NCBI GenBank assembly: GCA_033032865.1
Contig: JAWHQI010000064.1
Coordinates: 4,712,001-4,776,000, forward strand
DNA from: Dactylorhiza incarnata
Lineage: Eukaryota; Streptophyta; Magnoliopsida; Asparagales; Orchidaceae
Length of the DNA stretch: 64,000 nt
Direction: 5' to 3'
Below the pieces are notes generated by a model that was not told where the DNA came from, made no database searches, and was given only the letters and a program-made list of their open reading frames with translations. This document shows positions 20,994 to 32,036 of this stretch, piece after piece. Position 1 is the first letter of the stretch, and the number at the start of each line of letters is the position of its first letter. Both the position numbers and the translations under genes were made by a program.

Positions 20994-21352
20994 CAAAGTT
21001 TTCGAGAAATGATAGGACTAGACTTCTCGAGAATTTCAAGACTTCTCGAGAGAAACGACTAGTTCTCGAAAAACAGCTTTAGAAAGAAAAGATCAAAGAT
21101 ATATGACAGGACTTCTCGAGAGAAAAAGGACTTCTCGAAAACTGAGGAAACTTCTCGAAAACTGAGCTGAGACAGACTTCTCGAAAACAAAGAAGACTTT
21201 TCGAGAGAACAAAGATATCTCGAGAAATACAAGAAACTACTCGAAAAATTTCAACAATTTCTCGAGAGATATCTGAAACAACTCTTCTCGAATATCCAAA
21301 AGGACTTTTCGAAATCACTGAAAGACTTCACGGAAAATATCCTTACTTCTCG
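20994..21352 (-). repeat. TCGA palindrome array in element A LTR (left copy)
   Basis: About 15 copies of CTTCTCGAGA or CTTCTCGAAA in 360 bp, just upstream of the LTR TATA box. Several contain TTCnnGAA, a half of the heat-shock element. The same array is at 31355-31713 in the other LTR. I infer a U3 enhancer-like region. Confidence 0.85.
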
Positions 21353-21675
21353 AAAAGTTTACTTAGAGAACTTTCTCCTTTTGTCTTCAGACCAATGCTG
21401 CACACCTAAGCTTTGAACCTTTAAAAGTCTTGATCATAAAGTGTATCCCAATTGAGAGACCACACATGAGCCAATCTCATACCTCACACAATGAAGAATT
21501 ACATTGCATGAGACTGTGCTTATTGACCCATTGTGACCTGACATTGGTCTACACTTAGCAGAGTGAACCTGCAAGAGCATTACTAGAAAAAGCATATCAA
21601 ATACACAAACAATTCAATCTTGGTTCAAAGTTGACTTTCTACAAATCAAGACTATTGTGGATACAATACCCAACA

Positions 21676-21692
21676 ATCTCCCCCTATTTGTA
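21676..21692 (-). promoter_or_regulatory. Element A polypurine tract
   Basis: Minus strand CAAATAGGGGGAGAT directly precedes the 3' LTR start TGTTGGG. Confidence 0.92.
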
Positions 21693-21903
21693 GAAGTCAG
21701 AACCCTTCTTACCAAGATGAATTGTAGCCATATTAAATATAAAAAGAATATACTAGAAAGAACATTAAGAGCAATATCTAAATACAAGAACATGATTGTC
21801 ACATCAGAATCAAAAACTATATTTAGATTTAAGATTGTCTAATGAATTAAAGTTCACACAAGCATGTAGACATAAAGTTTTAAAGGTCTTTAAAGTCTTG
21901 TCT

Positions 21904-24342
21904 TCAGAGATTAGCATTCCCCTTTCTTTTCTCCTCCTGTCTTGAAAAGTAAGCATAAGGTTTGGGATGATACTTTGGAGGAGCTTCTGGAGCTGCCGGA
22001 TTGTTATACCCATAATTCTTGAAATGTATTCTTCTCTTGATTCTACTTGTCTCATACTTTTTCCATTCAGAAGAGCTGTAAAATTCAGTAGCTTGTACAT
22101 TTCCTTCTTCTACAAGCTTGAGAGAGTCTAGAATGATGATCTTTGAAACTGGACTCCAAACTTCTGGATAAACCTTTGTGTCATCTATCACTGCTTTGCC
22201 AGAACCTGCTGAGGTGGAGCCAGGAATAGATCTGCTTGCAGAAGGTCCATCACCATATTTCCTTTTTCTAGAATAGTGCATAGAGGAATGAGTTTCTACT
22301 GAAGGAACACCATCAGACTGCCCTGCTAGACTTGGAGAAAATTGAGGAAATAAAGGAGCTTCAGATTGAACTTGATCAAAATGAGGAGGAGGTTGAGCAG
22401 GGTCAATACCCAACTCAGGAAAGATTTCATGGTGTAACCAAACAGCAGTATTAGAGGTGAAATCTTTTAACTCATTTACCTGCTTTTGGACACCTTGGGA
22501 CAACTGCTCAAACTTATTAATCAAATGCTTATGAAAATCAAAAAGAGTTTGATCTATCAACCCAGTCATCTTCTCAATTAAACTGTCCTCCCCCTTTCTG
22601 ACTTCTACAGAGAGGGTTTGGAGAATAGAATCCTTGAACTGTCCTACCTCATCAATAACCTTAAAGGTACTTTCCTCTTCCTTTGAAGCCATGAATTCTT
22701 GAGTTTTTCTGACTTGAATCACTTCTGCTAGAACTGTGGCTACACTTTTGATGGTGTGATCAATTGCTTGTCCTCCTTGAAAAACAACCTCTTTCAACTG
22801 ATCTGAACTTGTTTTGAATTCTTTCAACTGCTTTGACATTTCTTTTTCAACATCAGATATTCTAGCATGAACTTCTTTGAAGGAGTAATCTATTTTGGCA
22901 CTTTGTCTTTGAAGCATTAATTCAATTTTACCAAGAATTGTATTTTCATCAAAAAGAGATGGAGGAGGTAGGATTGGTAAAGCTTCTTCTGGTAGATCTT
23001 CAATAACAACTGAACTCTGGAGCTGCACAGGAGATAAAACAACAATCTTTTCCTGAGCATCCTTGTTTGTGTCTAAACAAGGCTCTTGCTCCCCCTCAAT
23101 ATGTACTGGGGGAGGAGATGAATCATGCACTGAAACATCATCTCCTTCGAGAGTAAAATCATAATCTGCTCCTGACCCACCCATGTGGTCACTAGTGCTA
23201 AGCACATCATCAGTACCTTTTAGAATTTCACTCACCACATCTGCTATGGTGGAATCTACTCTGTCTTCATTTATAGCTGGAGGAGGTGAGAAATGATCTC
23301 CTTGATCTTGTGAAGGAAAGGTATCTTCCATAGGAGTATCTGATAAAAGTTGATCATCTGGGATTGATGGAGTTTTGGAAGGAACTTGATCCGAAGGAAC
23401 TTGTTCTGAAGGATCTTGAGCTGATGGAGAAAGAACTGTGTCTGTTGGAGTAAGATTTGATTCTTCTGATGGAATGGTGTGTTGTGAAGCTAGAGATGGA
23501 TCTGGATCTGGAACTGAACTGAGTTGAGCTGGAGGTGGAGCTGGAGTTGCTGATGTTTCTGGAGGAGGAGGAGCAGGAGCTTCAAATTCAGGAACTGATT
23601 GAGCTGAAGTAATAGGCTCCCCCTGGGGACCTGCACCTGCAGCTGGCTTATTAATCCTGATGTTCCACCTTTGCATTGTGACAACATCTACCTTTTTCAA
23701 GTGATGAATAATAGCTCCCTTGGTCATGTCAAACACAACTGGATTTAGCTGATTCAGGTAGAGTGTCAGGATTCTTGCAAAATTGGGGCTCATTATGCTT
23801 TCTTTGATCTTATTGAATAAGAAATCTGCCCAGCTGAACCTTTTTCCACAAATAACCATTGCTACTAAGCTGAATACATCTGAAGAGACATGACCCAGGC
23901 TCCCAGTATGACAAAGTAAAACCTTTGAAATTATATCTACTATCAATTTTCCCACATCACTCATCTTTTGTTTACGAATAGTTGTTGTTCCTTTATCCAA
24001 TCCACAAAACATTAGGGCATGAGCCCAATCCTCATTATTTAAAGAGTCCTCATGTTCTACCAAAGGAATTTTCAAATACTTGGAAAGGGATTTTGGATTA
24101 ATCTTGATTTTGTAATCTCCAATACTAGATTTCATTCTATTTCCATTTTTGTGAACTTTTATATTAATAAACAGATCCTCTACCTCTTGAAATAGAATAC
24201 GACATTGATGTTCTAGTAAGAACGAGAGTCCTGCTACATCTAGAAGATAAAAAAGGTTTTGAAACTCATCTGACATAGACTGGAGACCTGCTCGCACAAG
24301 TTCACTGCCCACGCCGATCTTAGGTTTTCCGGAAGGAGCCAT
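21904..24342 (-). CDS. Element A third ORF (env-like position): plant transposon domain, Pro/Ser linker, coiled coil
   Basis: 812 codons, uninterrupted. Residues about 1-235 form a compact domain with FQNLFYLLDVAGLSFLLEH, a LSKYLKIP helix and VISKVLLCHTGSLGHVSSD, which resembles the 'putative plant transposon protein' domain found in accessory ORFs of plant retroelements. Residues about 245-400 are rich in Pro, Ser and Gln. Residues about 480-640 look coiled-coil forming (KIELMLQRQSAKIDYSFKEV). The tail is basic, with WSPVSKIIILDSLKLVEEG and YHPKPYAYFSRQEEKRK. I see no signal peptide and no clear membrane span, so calling it an envelope is not justified. It starts 607 nt after the pol stop, so read-through as in SIRE-1 is unlikely. 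A TATA box lies about 150 nt upstream. Element B carries the same gene, broken. Function is unknown. Confidence 0.85.
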   Translation of the reverse strand: MAPSGKPKIGVGSELVRAGLQSMSDEFQNLFYLLDVAGLSFLLEHQCRILFQEVEDLFINIKVHKNGNRMKSSIGDYKIKINPKSLSKYLKIPLVEHEDSLNNEDWAHALMFCGLDKGTTTIRKQKMSDVGKLIVDIISKVLLCHTGSLGHVSSDVFSLVAMVICGKRFSWADFLFNKIKESIMSPNFARILTLYLNQLNPVVFDMTKGAIIHHLKKVDVVTMQRWNIRINKPAAGAGPQGEPITSAQSVPEFEAPAPPPPETSATPAPPPAQLSSVPDPDPSLASQHTIPSEESNLTPTDTVLSPSAQDPSEQVPSDQVPSKTPSIPDDQLLSDTPMEDTFPSQDQGDHFSPPPAINEDRVDSTIADVVSEILKGTDDVLSTSDHMGGSGADYDFTLEGDDVSVHDSSPPPVHIEGEQEPCLDTNKDAQEKIVVLSPVQLQSSVVIEDLPEEALPILPPPSLFDENTILGKIELMLQRQSAKIDYSFKEVHARISDVEKEMSKQLKEFKTSSDQLKEVVFQGGQAIDHTIKSVATVLAEVIQVRKTQEFMASKEEESTFKVIDEVGQFKDSILQTLSVEVRKGEDSLIEKMTGLIDQTLFDFHKHLINKFEQLSQGVQKQVNELKDFTSNTAVWLHHEIFPELGIDPAQPPPHFDQVQSEAPLFPQFSPSLAGQSDGVPSVETHSSMHYSRKRKYGDGPSASRSIPGSTSAGSGKAVIDDTKVYPEVWSPVSKIIILDSLKLVEEGNVQATEFYSSSEWKKYETSRIKRRIHFKNYGYNNPAAPEAPPKYHPKPYAYFSRQEEKRKGNANL

Positions 24343-24433
24343 TAATCGTGAGGAGAACTTGAGATGAGGACTGGAAAGAGTGAAGATCCGTCTGAACTGG
24401 AACGTCGATTTTGCGTAAAAGAAGATGAACCGA

Positions 24434-24823
24434 CGGCGCTTTTCGAGAGGAAATGGAAGTACCTCGCGTGACCTCTTAATTCATTTCGAGACTCTATTTA
24501 TAGTGTGGTTCTGATGTGACAATTAATAAAAAAAAACATTTAAGCGTACCTGGCACTTCATATTCTCGAAAATTTGAGAATAAAATTTTCGAGAAGTATA
24601 AGACATTTCTCGAGAGGTTGAGAAGGTTCTCGAGAGGTCTCAGAACTCTGCTGATTTCCTTCCGAAAGATAATTAAGGTTCTCGAGAGGTTACCCATTTC
24701 TCGAGAAGTGTGAGTTCATTTTTCGAGAGATGATGTCAAATTTTTCGAAATATTTTATCTTCAAACAACAGCAAGTCATTTCTCGAGATGTTCACTTCAT
24801 TTCTCGAGAAGTTTAATGATGAC
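24434..24823 (-). promoter_or_regulatory. Putative internal promoter of the third ORF: TCGA array plus TATA box
   Basis: Between pol and the third ORF lie about 12 copies of TTCTCGAGA-like motifs (24434-24815), ten of them upstream of a TATA box CTATAAATAG at 24503-24494. The order, array then TATA then gene, copies the U3 layout of the LTR. Element B has the counterpart at 39165-39440. I infer an internal promoter giving a separate mRNA. Confidence 0.6.
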
Positions 24824-24949
24824 TTGAAATTTTTTTCTTTGATTTTTCTTCACTCCAAAGGATATGCCTGTGCTTCATTTTAGAACATAAAAATAAGATA
24901 AAATTTAAGAAAATTTACTTATCTTCTTCTCTTATCCTTTGTTTGATCA

Positions 24950-27900
24950 TTATTCCATGTTGAGCATTCCAAGTTCTGTCTTGAAGAAAGAGAACTTGGT
25001 CTCATCCAGCGGCTTCGTGAATATATCTGCTATTTGCTCATCTGTAGAGACATAACTTAAGTTGATATCCCCATTCTCCACATGCTCTCGGATGAAATGA
25101 TATCTTAATTCGATATGCTTTGTCCGACTGTGTGAGACTGGATTATTTGCTATAGCAATTGCGCTAGAGGAGTCGCAAAACATTGGAATATTCTTTATCT
25201 TCAAATTATAATCTTGAAGCTGGTTCCTGATCCATAGAAGTTGTGCGCAACAACTGCCTGCAGAAATATATTCTGACTCGGCTGTTGAGATTGCAACACA
25301 ATTCTGCTTCTTGCTACTCCAGGATATAAGCCTTCTTCCGATAAATTGGCATGTTCCGGAAGTGCTTTTCCTGTCATCTCTGCTACCTGCAAAATCTGCA
25401 TCTGAATAGCCTATTAGTTCGCTATCATTACTTCTTGGGTACCATAAGCCAAGATTTGGTGTGCCCTTAAGATATCTCAAAATTCGCTTTGCAGCAGTAT
25501 AGTGAGATTCCTTAGAGTTCACCTGATATCTAGCACATACACATGTGGAAAACATTATGTCAGGTCTACTAGCAGTAAGGTAGAGCAAAGAGCCAATTAT
25601 GCTTCTGTATTTGGTTTCATCAAAAGGTTTCCCTTTCTCGTCCTTGTCCAGAGACATAGCTGAGCTCATTAGAGTCCTCATAGAGGTTGCATTCTCCATT
25701 CCAAATTTCTTAATCAACTCCTTGGTGAATTTTGTCTGTGAGATGAAAATTCCATCTTCAGATTGTTTCACTTGAAGTCCTAAGAAATATTTCAGCTCGC
25801 CCATACTGCTCATTTCAAACTTTCCCTGCATAAGTTTTGAAAACTTTTTGCAAAGATTGTCGTCCGTAGAGCCAAAAATAATGTCATCAACATAGATTTG
25901 CACTAGCAAAATCTTGCCTTTTACTTCCCTAAGAAATAATGTTTTATCTATCTTTCCTCTTGTGAACTTGTTCTCAAGAAGAAAATTAGACAGCGTCTCA
26001 TACCAAGCTCGAGGAGCTTGTTTTAACCCATATAAAGCTTTTTGTAATAAGTAAACGTAATTAGGGTGTTCAGAATCTACAAAACCTGCAGGTTGTTCTA
26101 CGTAAACTTCTTCTTTTATGTTGCCATTTAGAAAAGCTGACTTAACGTCCATTTGGTATACGGTGAAACCTTTGTATGCAGCATAGGCTAAGAACATTCT
26201 GATCGCTTCAAGTCTTGCTACTGGAGCATAAGTTTGATCGAAGTCGATCCCTTCTTCCTGTCTATAGCCTTTTGCTACAAGTCTTGCTTTGTTCTTTATA
26301 ATTGTTCCATTTTCATCCAACTTGTTCCTGTAAACCCATTTTGTTTCAATAATATTTTTATCCTTGGGTTTTGGAACTAGTGTCCACACTTTGCAACGTT
26401 TGAATTGATTTAACTCTTCTTCCATTGCAATTATCCAGTGGGGGTCTTCATTTGCTTCTTGAAACTTCTTTGGTTCTACCTGTGAAAGAAAACTTAAATG
26501 CATATTTTCGTTAGTAGTACCTCTTCTTGTTCTAATGCCGACTTGAGGATCTCCTATGATTTGATCAATAGGGTGGTCTCTCATATGTCTGAACTCAAGG
26601 TTCCTTGCATCAGTTTGAACATCTGGAGTATTATCAGCTACTTGAATGTTTTCTTCCACTTGTACAGGTTCTTCATCAATATGATCTTCTTCTTCATTTG
26701 TGATTGGGGAAGAGATCTTGACGAAGGTTTGAGCATCAACTTTGACTGGCTCATCTAAGCCAATATCTTGTGTCTTTGAACCTGCAACTTCACTAGAAGC
26801 ACTAGAAGAAATGCTATGTAGCACGCTCGTTTCATCAAATACAACGTTTATTGATTCCTCTACCACTAAAGTTTTCTTATTAAAAATTCTATAAGCTTTA
26901 CTATGGCTGCTATAGCCTACAAAAATACCCTCAAAACTCTTTTCGCTAAACTTGGTTTTGTAATGCTTTCCATTATTAAGTACAAAGCATTTGCAGCCAA
27001 AGATTCTAAAATAAGAGATGGTTGGTCTCCTGCCTTTTAGTAGTTCATAAGGAGTCTTTTCATGGTTTTTGTTTATGAGAGCTCTGTTTTGCACGTGGCA
27101 TGCAGTGTTGACGGCTTCAGCCCAAAGATATTCAGGTAGAGAAGTGTCACTCAACATTGTTCTGCAAGCCTCAATGAGTGTTCTATTCCTTCTCTCAGCT
27201 ACCCCATTTTGTTGTGGAGTTCTAGGTGAGGAAAACTCATGATAGATACATAGACTTTCACAAAAATCTGTCATAGCCCCAGATTCAAATTCTGTTCCAT
27301 GGTCACTTCTGATTTTGACCACGGTGCATTCAAATTCGTTCTGGATTTGCTTGACAAACTTAGTGAAAATGGCAAACGTATCTGACTTGTGTTTAAGAAA
27401 GAATACCCATGTGAAACGTGAGTAATCATCTACAATAACTAACGTAAAAGACTTACCTCCTAAACTCCTAATTTGCAAAGGACCAAACAAGTCCATATGA
27501 AGTAGATGTAAACACCTAGTTGAATCTTTGCCTATAATGCTTTTAAAAGTAGCTCTTGTTTGCTTGCCTTTTACACAAGCATGACAAGGTCTATCTTTAA
27601 TGCACTTAACATTTGGCGCATCACGTACTAAGTTTTGTGAAAACAACTTATTTATAGTTTTGAAGTTTATGTGTGCTAATCTCTTATGCCATTGATCAGC
27701 AAGAGATGCACTATCTTTTGCTAAAAGACATACTGGTGTAGAAGATGATAAACAAATAAAATTTAAACAGAAAATATTCCTATGACGAGTGCCTGATAAA
27801 ATTGTTTCAGAATTTTCTGCCGACTTTATCAAACACTTGTCTTTACGAAAATCAACTATGTATTCTTTATCACAGAGTTGGCTTATACTTATCAGATTAT

Positions 27901-28159
27901 GTTCTAATCCTTCCACATAAGCCACATCTAAGAAAGATACATTGCCATTAGAAATCATACCATAGCCTTTTGTAACTCCACGGTCTGATCCCCCAAAAAT
28001 AACTTTTGGTCCATTCTCAACTGGAGTATAATTTTGCAGTAGACTTCTAGTCCCGGTCATGTGCCGAGAACAACCACTGTCCAAATACCAGATAGGATTT
28101 TTGTTGGCCTTTGGACATACCTGCAAGAACAGATTATCTTGCCTTAGGAGCCCAAACAA
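24950..28159 (-). CDS. pol: Element A pol: protease, integrase, reverse transcriptase, RNase H
   Basis: 1069 codons from the first Met, uninterrupted. Protease site [13 protein letters not shown] has D27. The integrase zinc finger uses H158, H163, C192 and C195. Catalytic D223, D286 and E322 have the D-x35-E spacing, in [14 protein letters not shown] and VAERRNR. RT carries [11 protein letters not shown] (D671) and YVDDIIFGS (D758 and D759). RNase H has [28 protein letters not shown] and [13 protein letters not shown]. All key residues are present. Pol lies in the +1 frame relative to gag and overlaps its end by 26 nt, so a frameshift or splicing is needed. The first Met is only the first in the frame, not a proven start. 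The product would cleave the polyprotein, copy the RNA and integrate the cDNA. Confidence 0.96.
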   Translation of the reverse strand: MFGLLRQDNLFLQVCPKANKNPIWYLDSGCSRHMTGTRSLLQNYTPVENGPKVIFGGSDRGVTKGYGMISNGNVSFLDVAYVEGLEHNLISISQLCDKEYIVDFRKDKCLIKSAENSETILSGTRHRNIFCLNFICLSSSTPVCLLAKDSASLADQWHKRLAHINFKTINKLFSQNLVRDAPNVKCIKDRPCHACVKGKQTRATFKSIIGKDSTRCLHLLHMDLFGPLQIRSLGGKSFTLVIVDDYSRFTWVFFLKHKSDTFAIFTKFVKQIQNEFECTVVKIRSDHGTEFESGAMTDFCESLCIYHEFSSPRTPQQNGVAERRNRTLIEACRTMLSDTSLPEYLWAEAVNTACHVQNRALINKNHEKTPYELLKGRRPTISYFRIFGCKCFVLNNGKHYKTKFSEKSFEGIFVGYSSHSKAYRIFNKKTLVVEESINVVFDETSVLHSISSSASSEVAGSKTQDIGLDEPVKVDAQTFVKISSPITNEEEDHIDEEPVQVEENIQVADNTPDVQTDARNLEFRHMRDHPIDQIIGDPQVGIRTRRGTTNENMHLSFLSQVEPKKFQEANEDPHWIIAMEEELNQFKRCKVWTLVPKPKDKNIIETKWVYRNKLDENGTIIKNKARLVAKGYRQEEGIDFDQTYAPVARLEAIRMFLAYAAYKGFTVYQMDVKSAFLNGNIKEEVYVEQPAGFVDSEHPNYVYLLQKALYGLKQAPRAWYETLSNFLLENKFTRGKIDKTLFLREVKGKILLVQIYVDDIIFGSTDDNLCKKFSKLMQGKFEMSSMGELKYFLGLQVKQSEDGIFISQTKFTKELIKKFGMENATSMRTLMSSAMSLDKDEKGKPFDETKYRSIIGSLLYLTASRPDIMFSTCVCARYQVNSKESHYTAAKRILRYLKGTPNLGLWYPRSNDSELIGYSDADFAGSRDDRKSTSGTCQFIGRRLISWSSKKQNCVAISTAESEYISAGSCCAQLLWIRNQLQDYNLKIKNIPMFCDSSSAIAIANNPVSHSRTKHIELRYHFIREHVENGDINLSYVSTDEQIADIFTKPLDETKFSFFKTELGMLNME

Positions 28160-30449
28160 ATTTGGGTCCTTGGTCCCTTGTTAGTTGAGTACCACGAGGA
28201 GCATTAACATTGCGAGTGGTCTTTCTTGCATTGTCAATTTGTGGTCTCTTGGAATATGTGAAATTGAACCAACAGTCTACGGCAAAGTGACCTATTTTGC
28301 CGCAACACCAACAGTTAAACCTGTTGTACCTTCTCTTAATATTTTCCTGCTCAATTCTTTGAACGTTGGTTTTGGCAGGAGCAATCCTTCTGGATGAGGA
28401 TGTTTCATGAGTACAGCATACACAGGGTAATGCTTTCTCCTTTGGCTTAGGTACAATAGTCTTTACTATTGGTGCTTTAACAGCACTTGGACCATGAACA
28501 TAAGGACCATAATCTTTCAAATTTATTTCTTCATAAGGTGCTTTGAAAGCACTTTGACTTAGGTATTGAGGACGAGCCCACCCCTTATAGTCATTGACAG
28601 GTGCAAAATTAATTGGTCGTGTCAAGTGACCATAAGAGCTTTCCATGTCATAAGCATTTGTGGGAAGTAGAACTTTCTTAAATTCCACTTGTTCTAGATG
28701 GGCTTTTCCTTTTTCTTCGATAGTAGCTTTCTTAGCATTCTTATTTTTCTTCTTGGCACGGGTGACTTTAGAAGAATTACTTGGCCCAGCCACATGACCT
28801 AAACCACTGCTACTTGCTTTAGCAGAGAAAGTATCAATGATTGGAAGAATGGTTTTTGGTTGTGAAAACTTTTCAACTAGCTTCTTCTCAGCGGCTAGTT
28901 GTTCCTCCAGGACTTTGATAGAGTTCTCTTTCCGATCAAGGAGCTCATCTGAGCTTTTGATTTTGTCTTTCAAGATTTGGTTTTCCTCTTTGAAGGAGGA
29001 AAGTTGTTCAACTTCCTTTCTCAAATTAGATTCCACTTCTTTGAGAGACATGATCTCCTTGGCCTGAATTTTGACTACCTTTCGGCATTTGTCAAAACTT
29101 TTAAGCATTTCAGTGTATTGGGTCATGAGGTTTGAATCATCATCTGAAAGATAATCCTTTTGTTCATCTAAATCAAATTCAGAATCAGATAAAATAGTGT
29201 TTGAATTTACCTTCCCGGTATATGGAGGTTCTTCTTCATCATCAGTCATAGCCATCAACCCGAAGTAGGCTTCTTCTTCACTACTTGATTTTTCCGAGTC
29301 ACTGTCACTTAAAGTTTTGTTCTTTTTAGCGACTAGACTCTTTTCAGTCTTCCTTTTTCTGTGAGTGGATTTCTTTTCTTCTTTTCTTCCACCCTCCTTC
29401 TTTTTATAAGGGCATTCAGCAATCATGTGCCCTGGCTTATTGCAACAATAACAAACTATGTCAGAAGAAATATGTTTACCAGTTTTAGATTTATACCTGT
29501 CATGATTGCTAGAACTCTTTTTGTGATGATCACCATCACGTCGAGACTGTCTATTTTCAGAGGAAAACTTGTTCTTCATGTGTCTTCTTTTGTTTAGCAG
29601 TTTCTTAAACTGACAGGAGATAAGAGAGAATTCCCCATCAGACATTTCTGAGCTAGAGGAGCCGGCCTTAGATTCTTCTTCATCAGTAGATTCTTGTATT
29701 CTGATTGGAGACAAGGTTCTGCATTTTCTAGAACTCTCAGCCTTCATAGCCAAGGTTCTTTCCTTGCTTGAACCTCTATTCCCATCTTCTTCTGTTTTCC
29801 GAATGTTCATTTGTAGCTCGTGGGATAACAGTTTCCCAAACAGATTCTGAGGGTCTAGATTTGGTAACTTCCCAAATTCTCTGATTGCAACAATCTTGCT
29901 ATCCCAATCTTTCGTTAGGGAACGCAGGAATTTATCATTCAGTTCACCATTTGAGAATTCCCGACCATAGTTTCTTAGGCCGTTTACGATTTTGAAGAAT
30001 CTTTCATAAGCATCAGCAATGCACTCCTTTTTATTCTGCTTGAATGCCTCATACTCTTGATTCAAAAGAGATCTTCTATCATCTCTTACTTCTTCAGTAC
30101 CTTCCATAAGAACTATTAAGGACGTCCACATTTCTTTTGCAGAATTACAGTGAATTAGATTTTGCAACATAGAATCATCCACTGCACTGGCAATGATGTT
30201 CTTTGCCTTTTTGTCCAAGGCAACGAGAGCGATCTCATCCTTTGTTAAGTCCATCATTTTCTTTGGTACTTGAACCGTAGGATTGATTGTTGAGGCAGTC
30301 ATTGGCACATGAGGTCCTTCTTCCACAACTTGGAAGATTCTTGGGTCTGCGGCTTCCATATAAAATCTGACTCTTTCTTTCCACATAGGAAAGTTAGCCT
30401 TTGTGCATATTGGCAATTTCAACGAAGACGATTCCTTGCACTTTTCCAT
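28134..30449 (-). CDS. gag: Element A gag with two CCHC zinc knuckles
   Basis: 771 codons, uninterrupted. The start Met lies about 65 nt after the PBS. The amino-terminal part has [20 protein letters not shown] and the UBN2-like capsid region with [23 protein letters not shown] knuckle 1 ([14 protein letters not shown]) is at residues about 332-346 and knuckle 2 ([14 protein letters not shown]) at about 713-726. Between them are an acidic Ser/Glu region and a long coiled coil (about 430-560). This length and two knuckles far apart fit the SIRE lineage. The protein would assemble the virus-like particle and package RNA. It ends WAPKAR-stop, just inside the pol frame. Confidence 0.96.
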   Translation of the reverse strand: MEKCKESSSLKLPICTKANFPMWKERVRFYMEAADPRIFQVVEEGPHVPMTASTINPTVQVPKKMMDLTKDEIALVALDKKAKNIIASAVDDSMLQNLIHCNSAKEMWTSLIVLMEGTEEVRDDRRSLLNQEYEAFKQNKKECIADAYERFFKIVNGLRNYGREFSNGELNDKFLRSLTKDWDSKIVAIREFGKLPNLDPQNLFGKLLSHELQMNIRKTEEDGNRGSSKERTLAMKAESSRKCRTLSPIRIQESTDEEESKAGSSSSEMSDGEFSLISCQFKKLLNKRRHMKNKFSSENRQSRRDGDHHKKSSSNHDRYKSKTGKHISSDIVCYCCNKPGHMIAECPYKKKEGGRKEEKKSTHRKRKTEKSLVAKKNKTLSDSDSEKSSSEEEAYFGLMAMTDDEEEPPYTGKVNSNTILSDSEFDLDEQKDYLSDDDSNLMTQYTEMLKSFDKCRKVVKIQAKEIMSLKEVESNLRKEVEQLSSFKEENQILKDKIKSSDELLDRKENSIKVLEEQLAAEKKLVEKFSQPKTILPIIDTFSAKASSSGLGHVAGPSNSSKVTRAKKKNKNAKKATIEEKGKAHLEQVEFKKVLLPTNAYDMESSYGHLTRPINFAPVNDYKGWARPQYLSQSAFKAPYEEINLKDYGPYVHGPSAVKAPIVKTIVPKPKEKALPCVCCTHETSSSRRIAPAKTNVQRIEQENIKRRYNRFNCWCCGKIGHFAVDCWFNFTYSKRPQIDNARKTTRNVNAPRGTQLTRDQGPKFVWAPKAR

Positions 30450-30512
30450 GATTTGAAGGCAACTAGAGTGAAAAGATCTTGTTCAAGGTGTTAACCTTTT
30501 AAGAACAACGAC

Positions 30513-30526
30513 CCTCTGATACCAAT
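30513..30526 (-). promoter_or_regulatory. Element A primer binding site (initiator tRNA-Met)
   Basis: Minus strand ATTGGTATCAGAGG directly follows the 5' LTR. Confidence 0.93.
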
Positions 30527-32036
30527 TGAAATATCTAGTTGCCAACCAAAATCACCTAGAGGGGGGTGAATAGGTGATAACTGCGACTTTTGCGGAATTG
30601 AAATTCTTGAAAATAAAGAACGCACAAAATGCAAACCACAACCACAGACGACACAAGAAATTTATAGTGGTTCCCCGATCTTGGGTACTCCACTTGCCGG
30701 CCTCGCCAATCTAGCTCCACAGCTAGACTTGACTACTTCACTAAAACTCGGATCAAGAACGATCCTACAATTCTCAGAGTCAAAACTCTTACAACTCGGA
30801 GACCAATCTCCTACCAACTCAGAGAGAACACCTCTCCTACAACTCGGAGAACACCTCTCCTACAACTCGGAGAACAATCTCTCCTACAATCAAATATAAA
30901 ATTGATATAGAAAGTATACTTAACAAATCACAGATAGATCTGAAAAATTTGATGAAGATCTTCTTTCTTCTTGCGATAGAAATGACTTCGGCTTGATGTA
31001 GAAGACGAAGAATCGAATCGGCACAAATCAGATCTTCTAAGGTCTTGATCAATCCGATAGAATCAGAACGTGTAAGGCAATGATCGATTGACCTTTCTCT
31101 TCCACTTGGAGACGAATTCAGATAACTCACGATCGAACTCCAATGATGGCGATGCGCGGCACTGACGACGATCTTGGATCAGATTAGGGTTAGGAGAATA
31201 TGAACTCTGATCTTGTGATTCTCAAAACAACAAGAAGCTTAATCAATCATAAGGAGCAATCATTATATAGAAGACATCCTAACGATTCAACCTTAAGACG
31301 AGGAAAGACGTCACGTCAATTTGACGGAAAAGACTTGACGTCAAAACAGGAAAACAAAGTTTTCGAGAAATGATAGGACTAGACTTCTCGAGAATTTCAA
31401 GACTTCTCGAGAGAAACGACTAGTTCTCGAAAAACAGCTTTAGAAAGAAAAGATCAAAGATATATGACAGGACTTCTCGAGAGAAAAAGGACTTCTCGAA
31501 AACTGAGGAAACTTCTCGAAAACTGAGCTGAGACAGACTTCTCGAAAACAAAGAAGACTTTTCGAGAGAACAAAGATATCTCGAGAAATACAAGAAACTA
31601 CTCGAAAAATTTCAACAATTTCTCGAGAGATATCTGAAACAACTCTTCTCGAATATCCAAAAGGACTTTTCGAAATCACTGAAAGACTTCACGGAAAATA
31701 TCCTTACTTCTCGAAAAGTTTACTTAGAGAACTTTCTCCTTTTGTCTTCAGACCAATGCTGCACACCTAAGCTTTGAACCTTTAAAAGTCTTGATCATAA
31801 AGTGTATCCCAATTGAGAGACCACACATGAGCCAACCCCATACCTCACACAATGAAGAATTACATTGCATGAGACTGTGCTTATTGACCCATTGTGACCT
31901 GACATTGGTCTACACTTAGCAGAGTGAACCTGCAAGAGCATTACTAGAAAAAGCATATCAAATACACAAACAATTCAATCTTGGTTCAAAGTTGACTTTC
32001 TACAAATCAAGGCTATTGTGGATACAATACCCAACA
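30527..32036 (-). repeat. Element A LTR (right, 5' LTR)
   Basis: 1,510 bp, near identical to 20166-21675. TATA box at 31269-31262. TCGA array at 31355-31713. It ends GATACAATACCCAACA. Confidence 0.97.

Larger units (their letters stand above)
20166..21675 (-). repeat. Element A LTR (left, 3' LTR)
   Basis: TGAAATATCTAGTTGCC...GATACAATACCCAACA. Contains, from the left, the conserved CCTAGAGGGGGGTGAATAGG block, a short tandem array of CTCCTACAACTCGGAGAA units (20440-20530), a TATA box at 20908-20901 and the TCGA array. Confidence 0.97.
20166..32036 (-). mobile_element. Element A: complete, apparently intact SIRE/Maximus-like copia element with three genes
   Basis: An 11,871-bp element with equal 1,510-bp LTRs (20166-21675 and 30527-32036), PBS, PPT and open gag, pol and third frames. 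The LTRs differ at about 6 sites by eye (0.4 percent), all transitions, so the insertion is recent. With an assumed 1.3e-8 substitutions per site per year this is of the order of 150,000 years. Both TATA boxes are intact. It sits inside an Ale-like copia pol. It is the only element in the window that could be autonomous. Confidence 0.96.

Noticed and set aside
20320..21318. 72-, 97- and 79-codon frames repeated at 30681-31679
   Set aside because: They lie inside the LTRs of element A and are identical only because the LTRs are.
20994..21352. Firm assignment of heat-shock elements in the LTR
   Set aside because: Only two-unit TTCnnGAA matches occur. A functional element usually needs three adjacent units. 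Kept only as a hypothesis.
21904..24342. Calling the third ORF an envelope glycoprotein
   Set aside because: No signal peptide, membrane span or fusion-peptide-like stretch is visible. Position alone is not enough.
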